A stretch of 64,000 nt of DNA from Candidatus Bathyarchaeota archaeon (GCA_903901015.1 CAIUPH010000004.1:100219-164218); one strand, 5' to 3'. Positions 8,006 through 15,882 are shown, counted from the stretch's first letter. Made by a program: numbers and translations. The notes: a model not told the origin generated them from the letters alone.

Positions 8006-8392
8006 ATGAGCGAAAAAACTGGCGTCCAAAGTCTTTCTGAGAAGATAGATGAACTTATTTTCTGGACAAAATTTTCAGCTATGACAACATTCGTACCTCT
8101 CTTAACTAACGCATTGCGTACTGAAATTGACAAGTTAATTTATGAGCTTTCGGATGGAAAGAGAAGCTCAAGGGAAATAGCGCAAATAGTTTGCTCGACA
8201 GGCAGAAAAACTACTCATGTTACAGTAGGAAACATGTGGGAAAAATGGACACTTTTGAATTTAGTTATTCCTGCAACAAGAAAAGGTCGGGTTAAGAAAG
8301 TTGTATCCTTGGAATCAATCGGTATCTCTGTGCCCAAGTATCCAAGCAATGCCCCTAATGAAGTACCTGATGGTGAGATAACTCATGAGTGA
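8006..8392 (+). CDS. HTH operon gene 2: winged-helix protein
   Basis: 128 aa. After an N-terminal segment with WTKFSAMTTF comes LIYELSDGKRSSREIAQIV, a helix-turn-helix, then a wing region and a VSLESIGI segment. The same order (WTKF.GM, YELSDGRSSLEIA, SLKEVGVEIP) occurs in gene 3, showing recent duplication. ATG 8006 follows GGAG by eight bases and the stop overlaps the start of gene 3. Confidence 0.72.
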   Translation: MSEKTGVQSLSEKIDELIFWTKFSAMTTFVPLLTNALRTEIDKLIYELSDGKRSSREIAQIVCSTGRKTTHVTVGNMWEKWTLLNLVIPATRKGRVKKVVSLESIGISVPKYPSNAPNEVPDGEITHE

Positions 8393-8762
8393 CGATAAAA
8401 ACATCAAGGAAATTTTAAAAGAAATTTTGAAATGGACTAAGTTTGAGGGTATGCAAAAAGTAAAGCAAGTTTTGGTAGATAATCTTGATTCGGACGTTAA
8501 GAAACTTACATATGAACTTAGCGACGGGCGTTCAAGTCTAGAAATAGCCAAAGCAGTCGGTATTGCAGAGCACACCGTAAGAAATTACTGGAAAGATTGG
8601 TCAATCATTGGAATTGTTGAAATTCATCCAGAATTAAAAAAGCGTTATCGCCAAATTTTTTCACTGAAAGAAGTGGGCGTTGAAATCCCAAAATCTAAGG
8701 CACTGTCTGGAATAATAATACAAGACCACGAGGCAACCGAAGGTATAGATGATGAACAATAA
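8385..8762 (+). CDS. HTH operon gene 3: winged-helix paralog of gene 2
   Basis: 125 aa. It shares with gene 2 the WTKFEGM segment, the YELSDGRSSLEIAKAVGI helix-turn-helix with recognition helix EHTVRNYWKDW, and the SLKEVGVEIP tail. The start overlaps the gene 2 stop by 8 bp and has GGTGAG upstream. The SDG-R-S-EIA motif resembles archaeal single-domain regulators. No sensor domain is present. Confidence 0.72.
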   Translation: MSDDKNIKEILKEILKWTKFEGMQKVKQVLVDNLDSDVKKLTYELSDGRSSLEIAKAVGIAEHTVRNYWKDWSIIGIVEIHPELKKRYRQIFSLKEVGVEIPKSKALSGIIIQDHEATEGIDDEQ

Positions 8763-9054
8763 AACAAATGATGATAAGATAATCGAACTACTTGAAGAAT
8801 TGAATGCTAATATTGAAGTTCTATCGAAAATAACCGCTTTGACCCTCAGGAAAGACACTCTGTTCAAAGACAAAGATACTAAGCAAGGACAAATTGAAGT
8901 TTTGGAGGCTTTGAAACTTCCTGATAATGTGATTGCTCTTGTTATTGGAAGTACCGTAGATTCTATTCAGTCATCGAGAAGCCAAAAGAAAGCTAAAGTT
9001 AAAAACAATCAGAAAAACGAAACAGAGAAGAAGGAAATGCAGGTGAAACAATGA
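8749..9054 (+). CDS. HTH operon gene 4: small HTH-like protein with basic tail
   Basis: 101 aa. An N-terminal heptad-like helix (IIELLEELNANIEVLSKI) is followed by LKLPDNVIALVIGSTVDSIQS, which fits a minimal helix-turn-helix, and a highly charged lysine-rich tail. Two ATG codons in tandem (8749, 8752). Overlaps gene 3 by 14 bp and gene 5 by 4 bp. The HTH is less clear than in gene 5, but the layout is the same. Confidence 0.62.
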   Translation: MMNNKTNDDKIIELLEELNANIEVLSKITALTLRKDTLFKDKDTKQGQIEVLEALKLPDNVIALVIGSTVDSIQSSRSQKKAKVKNNQKNETEKKEMQVKQ

Positions 9055-9302
9055 ACGACAAGGCATCTAACGAAAAACTTGACAAAATAATCAAAAGATT
9101 GGATATTATAACTGTGGTTTTGCTTAAACAGGCTGGGTTTAAAAGAAAAGAAATCGCAGATGCGTTAGGCGTTAGCGAAAAGACAATTCAACGTTTAGTA
9201 CCTGTTTCCAAAATTAATGGATCAAAAGTGAAGAAAATAGAAATTGAAGAGAAAGATGAAATTGAGAAAAATGTTGATGGCGAGGGGGATAAGAAGGCTT
9301 GA
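9051..9302 (+). CDS. HTH operon gene 5: minimal HTH protein
   Basis: 83 aa. A first helix (LDKIIKRLDIITVVLLKQAG) leads to a textbook helix-turn-helix FKRKEIADALGVSEKTIQRL, then an acidic/lysine-rich tail. ATG 9051 overlaps the preceding TGA and follows AGGTGA. The domain resembles sigma-region-4/Trp-repressor-like HTH units but without other domains. Confidence 0.72.
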   Translation: MNDKASNEKLDKIIKRLDIITVVLLKQAGFKRKEIADALGVSEKTIQRLVPVSKINGSKVKKIEIEEKDEIEKNVDGEGDKKA

Positions 9303-9490
9303 GTGAAGAAAAATCTAAAGCGAAAAAAGATGAACTGAAGGAACTTCAATCGATTAGAAATTTGCTAATTTTACAGTTGCTTAAGAGTGGAGCAACATCT
9401 GAAGAAATTGACAAGGCAACTGGTATGGGGGCAAGTAACATTCGAGGGATGTTTCCACGAATTAAGAAGAATGTAACCGCTTTAGAGTAA
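9299..9490 (+). CDS. HTH operon gene 6: minimal HTH protein
   Basis: 63 aa from a TTG start that overlaps the previous TGA (TTGA). Layout as in gene 5: helix IRNLLILQLLKSGA, then TSEEIDKATGMGASNIRGMFP as the HTH. It is almost nothing but the HTH unit with a charged N-terminus, so it probably acts as a dimer or with its neighbours. Confidence 0.68.
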   Translation: MSEEKSKAKKDELKELQSIRNLLILQLLKSGATSEEIDKATGMGASNIRGMFPRIKKNVTALE

Positions 9491-9510
9491 CATTAAGAGG
9501 CGAGAGGAAA

Positions 9511-9798
9511 ATGATGAGTAAAGAGCAATTTGAAAAGATTTCAAAGACTTTGGATAATATTGACAGTAAGTTGACAACTCTTATTGTGCTTCAAAAAAGA
9601 GCAAGCCCTAAACCCAAAATAGGAAACGAAGAAGCGAAAATCTTGAAGCTTTGCGATAAGAAACACACTATCGATGACATTGTAAAAGAAACAGGTAAAA
9701 CAGAAGATAACGTTAAGGTTACACTAAGTAACTTGAGAAGTAAAGGGCTCATCAGATCAGTCGAATTAAAAGACAAACTCGTATATGAGGAGATATAG
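9511..9798 (+). CDS. HTH operon gene 7: winged-helix paralog of gene 1
   Basis: 95 aa. N-terminal heptad helix (LDNIDSKLTTLIVLQK), then ILKLCDKKHTIDDIVKETG, recognition segment TEDNVKVTLSNLRSKGLI and a wing. The LCDxKHTxDDI stretch and spacing match gene 1. Start at ATG 9511 or 9514 after GAGAGGA. The 20-bp gap to gene 6 is the largest in the operon. Confidence 0.72.
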   Translation: MMSKEQFEKISKTLDNIDSKLTTLIVLQKRASPKPKIGNEEAKILKLCDKKHTIDDIVKETGKTEDNVKVTLSNLRSKGLIRSVELKDKLVYEEI

Positions 9799-9810
9799 AA
9801 GGGGATAAAA

Positions 9811-10248
9811 TTGCCGAAAAACAATAGAGACAAAGAAATTGATCAAATAAAGGAAGATATTAGAGATATACGGAACGACATTAACGAAATAAAAGGCAAT
9901 ACTCACAACATAAGCAGAATACTTACTATTGGACAACGAGAGACCATTAAGCAAGACCTAATCAGCATGCTATCAAATTCTCCCAAGAGACTTCAAGTAT
10001 TGCTTCTAACAAAAGACTACATAGACAGGGAAGAATTGTGTATGAAATTAAAGACTGATCCACGAAATCTAAACAGTTTCTTGGATCCTCTTCAAGAAAA
10101 AGGGTATCTTTCTGATAAGAAAGTTGAAGGAAAGAAACAATACAGAAGAACTGACCTGATCAATCAAGTTGGTTTTGAAAAGATTCCAGAAATCGCCATT
10201 TTAATTAGAGAGTTAGAAACAAGAGCAGGTAACGCGGGTGAATTATAG
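9811..10248 (+). CDS. HTH operon gene 8: coiled-coil winged-helix protein
   Basis: 145 aa from TTG 9811 behind AAGGGGAT. Residues 5-35 form a heptad coiled coil (IDQIKEDIRDIRNDINEIK), residues 45-110 a winged-helix-like domain with REELCMKLKTDPRNLNSFLDPLQEKGYL, then a helical tail. Longest of the soluble members. Overlaps the membrane-protein gene by 11 bp. Confidence 0.68.
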   Translation: MPKNNRDKEIDQIKEDIRDIRNDINEIKGNTHNISRILTIGQRETIKQDLISMLSNSPKRLQVLLLTKDYIDREELCMKLKTDPRNLNSFLDPLQEKGYLSDKKVEGKKQYRRTDLINQVGFEKIPEIAILIRELETRAGNAGEL

Positions 10249-10864
10249 CACTATTCAGTCAATAATTCTTCCAGCATATATCATCGTTTATTTTATAACA
10301 CTTGTTGCTCTTTTTAAAAAATATAAGGCGTCTAAAGAGGAAAGAAAAAGGTCTATAGCTCCGCTTTTCTTAATCAATTTAATCCTTTTTGTTGCGCTTG
10401 TGGCAGGAATTACTTTTTTGTACAATTTGTCACCAAACATTACACAGTTTGTAATAATTTATGGTCTTCTTACGATAGGCGTTTTTACAGTTACCTTGGA
10501 AGTGCCAGGTTTTATAATGTTAAGCGGTTTCGATGAAAAATCGGTAACAGTGTTGCAAGAAATAAAAGCTGATCTAATTAAAAGTCGGTTTAGATTTACT
10601 GAAGGCATTGAAGGTATACACAAATCTTTGGCTAAGAACAAACAGATCTTGACAGAACTGCATGCTTATGATCAAATAGAATATTACGAAACTTCAAGTA
10701 CTGAGATGAATCAGTCAAATACGTCAGTCATTGATTTACTGGTCATGTCCTTAAATCAGTGGATTAAGGAATGCGAGGAGAAAAGCAAGCATCCATTCCC
10801 GAAAATGGTTGATATCTTTTCACTTGCAGGTTTGAGCTTCTTAATTGCCCAACTTCTAAAGTAA
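10238..10864 (+). CDS. HTH operon gene 9: membrane protein with cytoplasmic tail
   Basis: 208 aa from GTG 10238. Three hydrophobic helices at about residues 8-28, 42-62 and 69-92 (the last two nearly adjacent), then a hydrophilic 100-residue segment with a predicted amphipathic helix (SVTVLQEIKADLIKSRFRF) and a final hydrophobic stretch (VDIFSLAGLSFLIAQLL). Translationally coupled to the eight regulator genes. It may anchor one or more of them at the membrane or serve as a sensor; this is inference from the operon only. Confidence 0.65.
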   Translation: MNYSTIQSIILPAYIIVYFITLVALFKKYKASKEERKRSIAPLFLINLILFVALVAGITFLYNLSPNITQFVIIYGLLTIGVFTVTLEVPGFIMLSGFDEKSVTVLQEIKADLIKSRFRFTEGIEGIHKSLAKNKQILTELHAYDQIEYYETSSTEMNQSNTSVIDLLVMSLNQWIKECEEKSKHPFPKMVDIFSLAGLSFLIAQLLK

Positions 10865-10878
10865 ATAGAATTTTCTAT
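10865..10878 (+). terminator. palindrome after the HTH operon
   Basis: ATAGAA and TTCTAT separated by TT, directly after the last stop codon of the operon and followed by a short T run (GATTTTTA). Weak terminator candidate. Confidence 0.35.
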
Positions 10879-10923
10879 AGATTTTTAGCCGTTATTCCTA
10901 TAAAGTCCTAACCGGACAACAGA

Positions 10924-10938
10924 CACGTTACGAACGTG
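10924..10938 (+). promoter_or_regulatory. inverted repeat over the int(N) ribosome binding site
   Basis: CACGTT and AACGTG around a three-base spacer. The right arm reaches the GGAG at 10938-10941, which stands nine bases before ATG 10951. Counterpart of the repeat at 1018. Confidence 0.55.
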
Positions 10939-11098
10939 GAGATCAGAAAAATGTTAACACAAGTCAGTTCAACAATCGAGTTAAACCCTGAATTAGCGAA
11001 TTTAGCCTATGAAATGGGTTTAAATCCGTCTAAAATATGTGAAAATGCCCTTAAATCGGCAATAAGGTGCCTTCAAGGCGTAAACATGAATAAGTGTT

Positions 11099-11144
11099 TG
11101 GTGGACGAGGCGGGATTTGAACCCGCGACCTCCACGATGCCAAC
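11099..11144. other. right attachment core inside tRNA-Ala
   Basis: 46 bp identical to 1194-1239. It covers the tRNA from its anticodon arm to the CCA end. The tRNA remains complete on this side. Confidence 0.9.
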
Positions 11145-11176
11145 GTGGCGATCATGCCAGACTGATCTACTCGCCC
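11099..11176 (-). tRNA. tRNA-Ala (anticodon GGC), CCA encoded
   Basis: Folds into a full cloverleaf. Seven-pair acceptor with the G3-U70 wobble that identifies alanine tRNAs, D stem GATC/GATC, anticodon stem CCACG/CGTGG with loop TTGGCAT (anticodon GGC), T arm GCGGG/CCCGC with TTCAAAT loop, discriminator A and an encoded CCA. No intron. It is the integration target of the elements to its left. Confidence 0.95.
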
Positions 11177-11378
11177 AAATTTTACCTGGCTTCTGAAAGT
11201 TACCCTGCCTCGTTTAATAAGCATTTCTTATGCTGTTCACCTATACCTAACAACATGAAGCTTAAGGCGTTGTTTTTTTGGAAATTTTTTGGCTTGAATT
11301 CCATTTCTGAAGGTTTATGCGGCGTAGCTTTTTATACGGCAAACGCAAATAGAAAAGCCAAGCAAGGTGCAAAAAAAC

Positions 11379-12431
11379 ATGCCTAAAGTCAAAGTTGCAT
11401 TAATCGGCGTTGGAAACTGCGCCTCATCGTTCATTCAGGGCATCCAGTTCTACGGAAAACTCGAGAAGCCCCAAGACTGTTTTGGATTACGCCACCCCGT
11501 TCTGGCGGGACTGAGCCCCAAAGATATCCAAGTGGTCGCGGCCTTCGATGTGGATGACCGCAAGGTTGGCAAAGACCTCTCCCAAGCAATCTTCGCTGTA
11601 CCCAATAACGCGCCAAAAATTTGCGACGTTGCATCGATGGGCGTTAAAGTTACCAAGGGACCGTTGCTTGATGGTGTTGGAGACCAAACTAAAAAAATCG
11701 TTCAAGCCAGCAAAGCACCTGACGCAGACGCAGTTAAAGTCCTCAAGGCATCAGGCGCAGAAGTCATGGTTAACCTGCTTCCATCTGGCGCTGCAAAAGC
11801 CACCCAGTGGTATGCAGAGCAAGCCCTCGCCGCGGGATGCGCTTTTGTTAACGCTACCCCCAACTTCATCGCAAGCGACCCATCATGGGCAAAGAAGTTT
11901 GAAGCCGCAAAGCTTCCCCTTGTCGGCGACGACTTAGTCGACCAAGTCGGCTCAACCGCCCTTCACAAAACCCTACTCAAACTGCTCTCAGACAACGGCG
12001 TGCGAATCGACGAAACCTACCAACTTGACGTTGGCGGAGGAACCGAATCCGTCGACACAATGGATCGCACACGCGATGCCAAACGCCAAATAAAAACCGA
12101 ATCCGTAGCAGCGGCAATCCCATACAAAGCCGAAATCGTCGCGGGCTCAACCGACTACGTGGATTTCCTCCAGAACAAACGCGACAGCTACTTCTTCATA
12201 AGCGGCGCATACTTCTGCAATGCACCCATGAAAATCGACCTTAAATTCCAAACCGTTGACGCGCCAAACGCAGGGTCAGTGCTCTTCGACGTTGTCCGCG
12301 CAGTAAAACTTGCCTTAACCAACAAAGTTAAAGGCGCAGTGGAGCCAATTTGCGCTTACGGGTTTAAGCGTCCGCCCAAGATGGTGTCGCTTGAAGAAGC
12401 AGACGCACTGTTCAAAAAATTCTTAGCTTAA
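11379..12431 (+). CDS. ino1: myo-inositol-1-phosphate synthase
   Basis: Converts glucose 6-phosphate to L-myo-inositol 1-phosphate with internal NAD+ redox, the precursor of archaeal inositol phospholipids. The N-terminal Rossmann motif GVGNCASSFIQG is present, followed by the family core DDLVDQVGSTALHK and the TDYVDFLQNKRD stretch. 350 aa, the usual archaeal length. ATG 11379 is preferred over GTG 11367, which forms part of the AGGTG binding site. It converges with the phosphoglucose/phosphomannose isomerase gene, overlapping by 9 bp; both act on hexose phosphates. Confidence 0.92.
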   Translation: MPKVKVALIGVGNCASSFIQGIQFYGKLEKPQDCFGLRHPVLAGLSPKDIQVVAAFDVDDRKVGKDLSQAIFAVPNNAPKICDVASMGVKVTKGPLLDGVGDQTKKIVQASKAPDADAVKVLKASGAEVMVNLLPSGAAKATQWYAEQALAAGCAFVNATPNFIASDPSWAKKFEAAKLPLVGDDLVDQVGSTALHKTLLKLLSDNGVRIDETYQLDVGGGTESVDTMDRTRDAKRQIKTESVAAAIPYKAEIVAGSTDYVDFLQNKRDSYFFISGAYFCNAPMKIDLKFQTVDAPNAGSVLFDVVRAVKLALTNKVKGAVEPICAYGFKRPPKMVSLEEADALFKKFLA

Positions 12432-13532
12432 GCTAGATTTTTCTAGCTCGCTAATTATTTTCTCTTTCACCCCATTCTGTTGCAAGGTATCTTTCAAGAT
12501 GTTTATGGTTTTTACCGGTGTCGGGTCTACTCCGCGCACAACGGCTAAGTAGACGCTTATGAAGTCGCCCACGAGAATGGTTGACAGCATCTTTGCCAAG
12601 GTGCTTTTGCCCTGCGCCTCCAAATCGAACATTACTAAACCCACTTTCTCCATGATTTGTTTGGTGACTTCAATTCGGCTCTCGATTTCCGCGGGTTCAT
12701 CGACGTCGCGGATAAATATCACTGAGTACCATCTGCATTGTTCGCCCCTGCCTTCCCACCCGACGATTTCGTTGTGGTCAAGCTCTGGGAAGTATTCCCA
12801 TTTGGCGGCGGATTTGCTGTTCTCGTTAAACTGCTGCTTAAACCGCTGGGCAACGCTGCGGTAAAAGCCAAACCCGTAAACCACAGGGGTTGATTCACCG
12901 ATGTTTATGGCGACGTTTTTTGCGAAGTTTTCGTTGGTTGGTTTCTGGGGTGAGTTTTCTTCGCTGATTTTTTCGAGAAAGCTGAACGCTTCGTTTAGTT
13001 CTTGTGTTACGCCTTTGGCTAAGCCTGCTTTCTCAATGTACACCAGAAGCGGCACAAGCATGTAGGGCAATGCAGCTCGCGGAGGCATTCCAGCAGGTAC
13101 CTGCAGGTGAGGCACTTTGTATTTTTTGGCGTATTTAATGAGTGCGCCGCCGCTGCTTATGCAGTAAATCATGCATTTACGTTTGAGCGCATCTAGAAAA
13201 CTGCTGAGGGTTTCTTCGGTGTCGCCTGAGTAGCTTGTGATGAAAACCAAAGTTTTTTTGTTGGCGTATGCTGGCAGCTTGTATTCTCGGCTGACTTCGA
13301 TGGGTATGGAAAGTTGGGTTTTTGCCCAGTCCTTGAGCAGGTCGCCACCGATTGCGGAGCCGCCTAAACCAGCTACAACGATGTTGCTGGGCTTGGGGTA
13401 ATCAACGATGATTCTATCGGCGTATTTTGCTGCTTCACGGTAATGTTTAGCTGCGTTAACAGAAAAATCAATCATACCGCTCTTATCCACTGTGCTTATT
13501 CTTTCAACGTTATCTAAAAGTGCTGTTGGCAT
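12423..13532 (-). CDS. bifunctional phosphoglucose/phosphomannose isomerase
   Basis: Archaeal SIS-domain isomerase interconverting fructose, glucose and mannose 6-phosphates. The first SIS domain has GLGGSAIGGDLLKDW and TSYSGDTEETLSSF, the sugar-phosphate-binding signature, and later residues include ELDHNEIVGWEG with the catalytic histidine region. About 369 aa. ATG 13532 follows GGAGGACT closely, so the upstream 13 in-frame codons are not used. It feeds glucose 6-phosphate to the neighbouring inositol-phosphate synthase. Confidence 0.9.
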   Translation of the reverse strand: MPTALLDNVERISTVDKSGMIDFSVNAAKHYREAAKYADRIIVDYPKPSNIVVAGLGGSAIGGDLLKDWAKTQLSIPIEVSREYKLPAYANKKTLVFITSYSGDTEETLSSFLDALKRKCMIYCISSGGALIKYAKKYKVPHLQVPAGMPPRAALPYMLVPLLVYIEKAGLAKGVTQELNEAFSFLEKISEENSPQKPTNENFAKNVAINIGESTPVVYGFGFYRSVAQRFKQQFNENSKSAAKWEYFPELDHNEIVGWEGRGEQCRWYSVIFIRDVDEPAEIESRIEVTKQIMEKVGLVMFDLEAQGKSTLAKMLSTILVGDFISVYLAVVRGVDPTPVKTINILKDTLQQNGVKEKIISELEKSSLS

Positions 13533-13623
13533 ATTGGAGTCCTCCAAATAACACGCAGTTTTATATCTCATCCCTGCCTTTTAAGCACACCGCAGACGAG
13601 TAAGCGTAAAGGACACGAGTAAC

Positions 13624-14478
13624 ATGAATAGACATAAACTTTCAATCGCGATTCCAGCATCCGCAATCTCCGACACCCCGCATCCACGGGAGAAAACAGC
13701 TAAAATCGGACTGATTGGGCGGGCAGCCGCGATTTTTCGAGTAGACGAAATCATAGTTTACCCTGACAACCCCAAAATGGATCAGCGCAGGGACATAGAT
13801 TACATGGCTCTTCTTCTCAACTACTTGGAAACACCTCAGTACCTGCGGAAAACGCTCTTCAAACTCGACCCTGATTTAGAGTTTGCGGGAATCCTGCCTC
13901 CGCTGCGCACGCCGCATCATCCGACAAGCGGCAAAACCAAGCATCTTCAGGTAGGCGAGTACCGTGAAGGCGTGGTGATGTCTGAAGTTAAAGATGGGTT
14001 GATGGTGGATATTGGGGTTCAGCAGCCAGCATTGCTTAGGCAGAAACAGTTTGCTGTGGGCAAACGCTTAACCCTGCAGGTAGTTAACGTGGGCAGGCAG
14101 ATTGACGTGCAGGCTGCAAGCCGCGAAGATGTTCCGCAGTATTGGGGCTACAGGGTAAAGGTGGAGGAACACTCGTTTGGGCAGCTGCTAAAAAACGGCA
14201 GTTTTGATTTGAAGATTGCCACCGCAAGGATAGGCAACGATTTCATGGATGTTGCCTCAAAGATTGGCGAGAAATGGCGAGGTAGCCAGCGGGTTTTGGT
14301 GGCTTTCGGTGCTCCCTCGCGTGGGCTGCATGAAATCGTTGAGGATGAAGGCTTGAAGCTCGATGGATTGGTGGATTTCGTAGTTAATACGGTTCCTAAT
14401 CAGGGCACGGTGACGGTTCGCATGGAAGAGGCGCTTTTGGCTTCCTTAGCCATTTTCAACGTCCATTTCAATTGCTAA
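13624..14478 (+). CDS. SPOUT-family RNA methyltransferase (COG2106/MTH1 type)
   Basis: 284 aa. The N-terminal IAIPASAIS start, the KIGLIGRAAAIFRVDEIIVY segment and the C-terminal VNTVPNQGTVTVRMEEALLASLA motif are typical of the MTH1/C9orf114 SPOUT family, in which a small OB-like insert (about residues 105-170) interrupts the knotted methyltransferase fold. VLVAFGAPSRGL is the SAM-binding loop. Human relatives methylate uridine N3 in rRNA; the archaeal substrate is not established. Divergent from the isomerase gene, sharing a 90-bp promoter region. Confidence 0.8.
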   Translation: MNRHKLSIAIPASAISDTPHPREKTAKIGLIGRAAAIFRVDEIIVYPDNPKMDQRRDIDYMALLLNYLETPQYLRKTLFKLDPDLEFAGILPPLRTPHHPTSGKTKHLQVGEYREGVVMSEVKDGLMVDIGVQQPALLRQKQFAVGKRLTLQVVNVGRQIDVQAASREDVPQYWGYRVKVEEHSFGQLLKNGSFDLKIATARIGNDFMDVASKIGEKWRGSQRVLVAFGAPSRGLHEIVEDEGLKLDGLVDFVVNTVPNQGTVTVRMEEALLASLAIFNVHFNC

Positions 14479-14549
14479 CCCTTTTCTTTGGGGTTTTTAG
14501 TTGGTTTTGGCTAAACAAATAAAAGCTTCTTTCGATTATTGAGAGGTCT

Positions 14550-15671
14550 ATGCCTACTATAGACCTTGCCATGCCCACGGCGCTTTTTATCGTCATAACG
14601 ATTGCTATGTTCCTCAACAAGCGTGTGGAAAAGAAATTAGTGGCAACGGTTGAGCAAAAAGAGTTCAAGACACGCGATGTCATTCTTCTCGTTGTCTTTA
14701 TGGCTGTTGTGATATCTGTCATCGCCTTCACAGCCATGGTTAATCCAGGAGGGGTTGTGCCGACCCTTCTGATGCTGATCTTTTTAGCGTCTTACTCAAT
14801 GTTGTTATTCACATTCTCATACGTGTTCACTAACTTGACAAAGACGCATGCACAAATTATTTCTGCAGCCTTCGGAATCTGCGGCTTGATTGCTGCCTTC
14901 GTGAGCTTTCTGGGTCCAGTTTCTGACGGTTACACAGTTTACAGGGCAGTAGCATTCTTTGTTTTCGCTGCATTTTGCCTCGGCATTGTGGTTTTCGAAC
15001 AGAAAAACATCGTTTCCAAAGCACGGTGGTACATAGCCGCTCAACCTCCAGCGTTATTCGTGCTCCTGTTCGTTTTCTTCGCTTTCCTTTACAATGGAAC
15101 CTTCAATATTTGGTTCCCGATTTTACTGGATGCTTTCGGATTCACCTTCGCTTTCCTCATAATCCTGTATCTTTCATCCTTGTTCACTTGGAAAACGGCT
15201 TTGATTTTTGCTGTGCTGCTTCCCATATTAGATACCACATTGGTCTTCACTGGACCCATGGTAGCAGCTGCGCAAACATTTACGGGGCTGGGTCTACCAG
15301 TTCTAGTTTGGCTGCCGAAATTGCCCCTTTTCATAAATTCGGCAGGCGCCATTCAACTCAGCGGCCTTGGGCTAGGCGACTTCTTCTTTGCAGGCGTCCT
15401 CTCAGTTCAAACCTTCAATAAATTCGGCAAAAAAACCGCGCTCATAACCACAGCGGCCATAGCTTTGTCTTTTGGAATCTGGGAAGCATTCTTACCCCAA
15501 ATAGATGCGTATTTCCACATCGGAGGGTTCCCAGCTACGGTGTGCATCATAACGGGCTGGGCACCAGTGATGGTTTGGAAAGTTCTGAGCACACGAAACA
15601 AACCCTCGGCTTTACCCATAGTCACGGAGCAGCCGCAAGCACCTGAAGAACAAAACTTGCCAATACAATAA
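14550..15671 (+). CDS. presenilin/SPP-like intramembrane aspartyl protease candidate
   Basis: 373-aa polytopic membrane protein with about nine to ten hydrophobic helices. Near residue 275 the sequence reads LSGLGLGDFFFAGVLS, matching the GxGD motif of presenilin and signal-peptide-peptidase-type proteases. The preceding helix has LLPILDTTLVF where these enzymes carry the first catalytic aspartate (YD in most, LD here), and VLVWLPKLPLF resembles the stretch between the two helices in archaeal homologs. The C-terminal PAL motif is not clear (GGFPATV). ATG 14550 follows GAGAGGT. Could alternatively be a non-proteolytic relative. Confidence 0.6.
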   Translation: MPTIDLAMPTALFIVITIAMFLNKRVEKKLVATVEQKEFKTRDVILLVVFMAVVISVIAFTAMVNPGGVVPTLLMLIFLASYSMLLFTFSYVFTNLTKTHAQIISAAFGICGLIAAFVSFLGPVSDGYTVYRAVAFFVFAAFCLGIVVFEQKNIVSKARWYIAAQPPALFVLLFVFFAFLYNGTFNIWFPILLDAFGFTFAFLIILYLSSLFTWKTALIFAVLLPILDTTLVFTGPMVAAAQTFTGLGLPVLVWLPKLPLFINSAGAIQLSGLGLGDFFFAGVLSVQTFNKFGKKTALITTAAIALSFGIWEAFLPQIDAYFHIGGFPATVCIITGWAPVMVWKVLSTRNKPSALPIVTEQPQAPEEQNLPIQ

Positions 15672-15882
15672 TCATTTAAACAATATTGATTGAAATTCTG
15701 TATGGAAAATTGAAGGATGATAACTTCACCTAATGAATCCTGAAAGTTAAGGCGAAAGCCTCGGGAGGATTTTTGACATAATTATTGCGAATGTTTTTCC
15801 CATTTATGTTCTTTACGGAGTTTAGTCACATCGCCTTTTTGGGGCATTCTTAGTTTGTTTAATTCCTAAGTGCCGTCACCAA

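Larger units (their letters stand above)
1194..11144. mobile_element. 9.9-kb SSV-type integrated plasmid or virus
   Basis: Bounded by two 46-bp att copies in direct orientation. int(C) lies just inside the left end and int(N) just inside the right end beside the intact tRNA, the hallmark of integration through an att site inside the integrase gene. The interior is AT-rich and codes for DNA-binding proteins, small zinc ribbons and membrane proteins. No capsid, replicase or conjugation gene is recognisable, so virus or plasmid cannot be decided. The excised circle would be about 9,905 bp. Confidence 0.88.
10951..11196 (+). pseudogene. int: integrase N-terminal half, split by integration
   Basis: First 50 codons match the intact integrase at 1046 with many substitutions, then enter the tRNA-derived core (VDEAGFEPATSTMPT) and run out in unrelated codons after the att site. 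This is the int(N) part expected at the tRNA-proximal end of an SSV-type insertion. Excision would rejoin it to the C-terminal half beginning at 1240. The catalytic domain is absent, so the fragment is inactive as it stands. Confidence 0.85.

Noticed and set aside
11117-11386. Plus-strand frame from the tRNA into the ino1 leader
   Set aside because: Runs through the tRNA gene in another frame with no binding site; the leader of ino1 explains the DNA.
11431-11937. Several long frames overlapping ino1
   Set aside because: Shadow frames of a conserved gene, caused by its codon composition.
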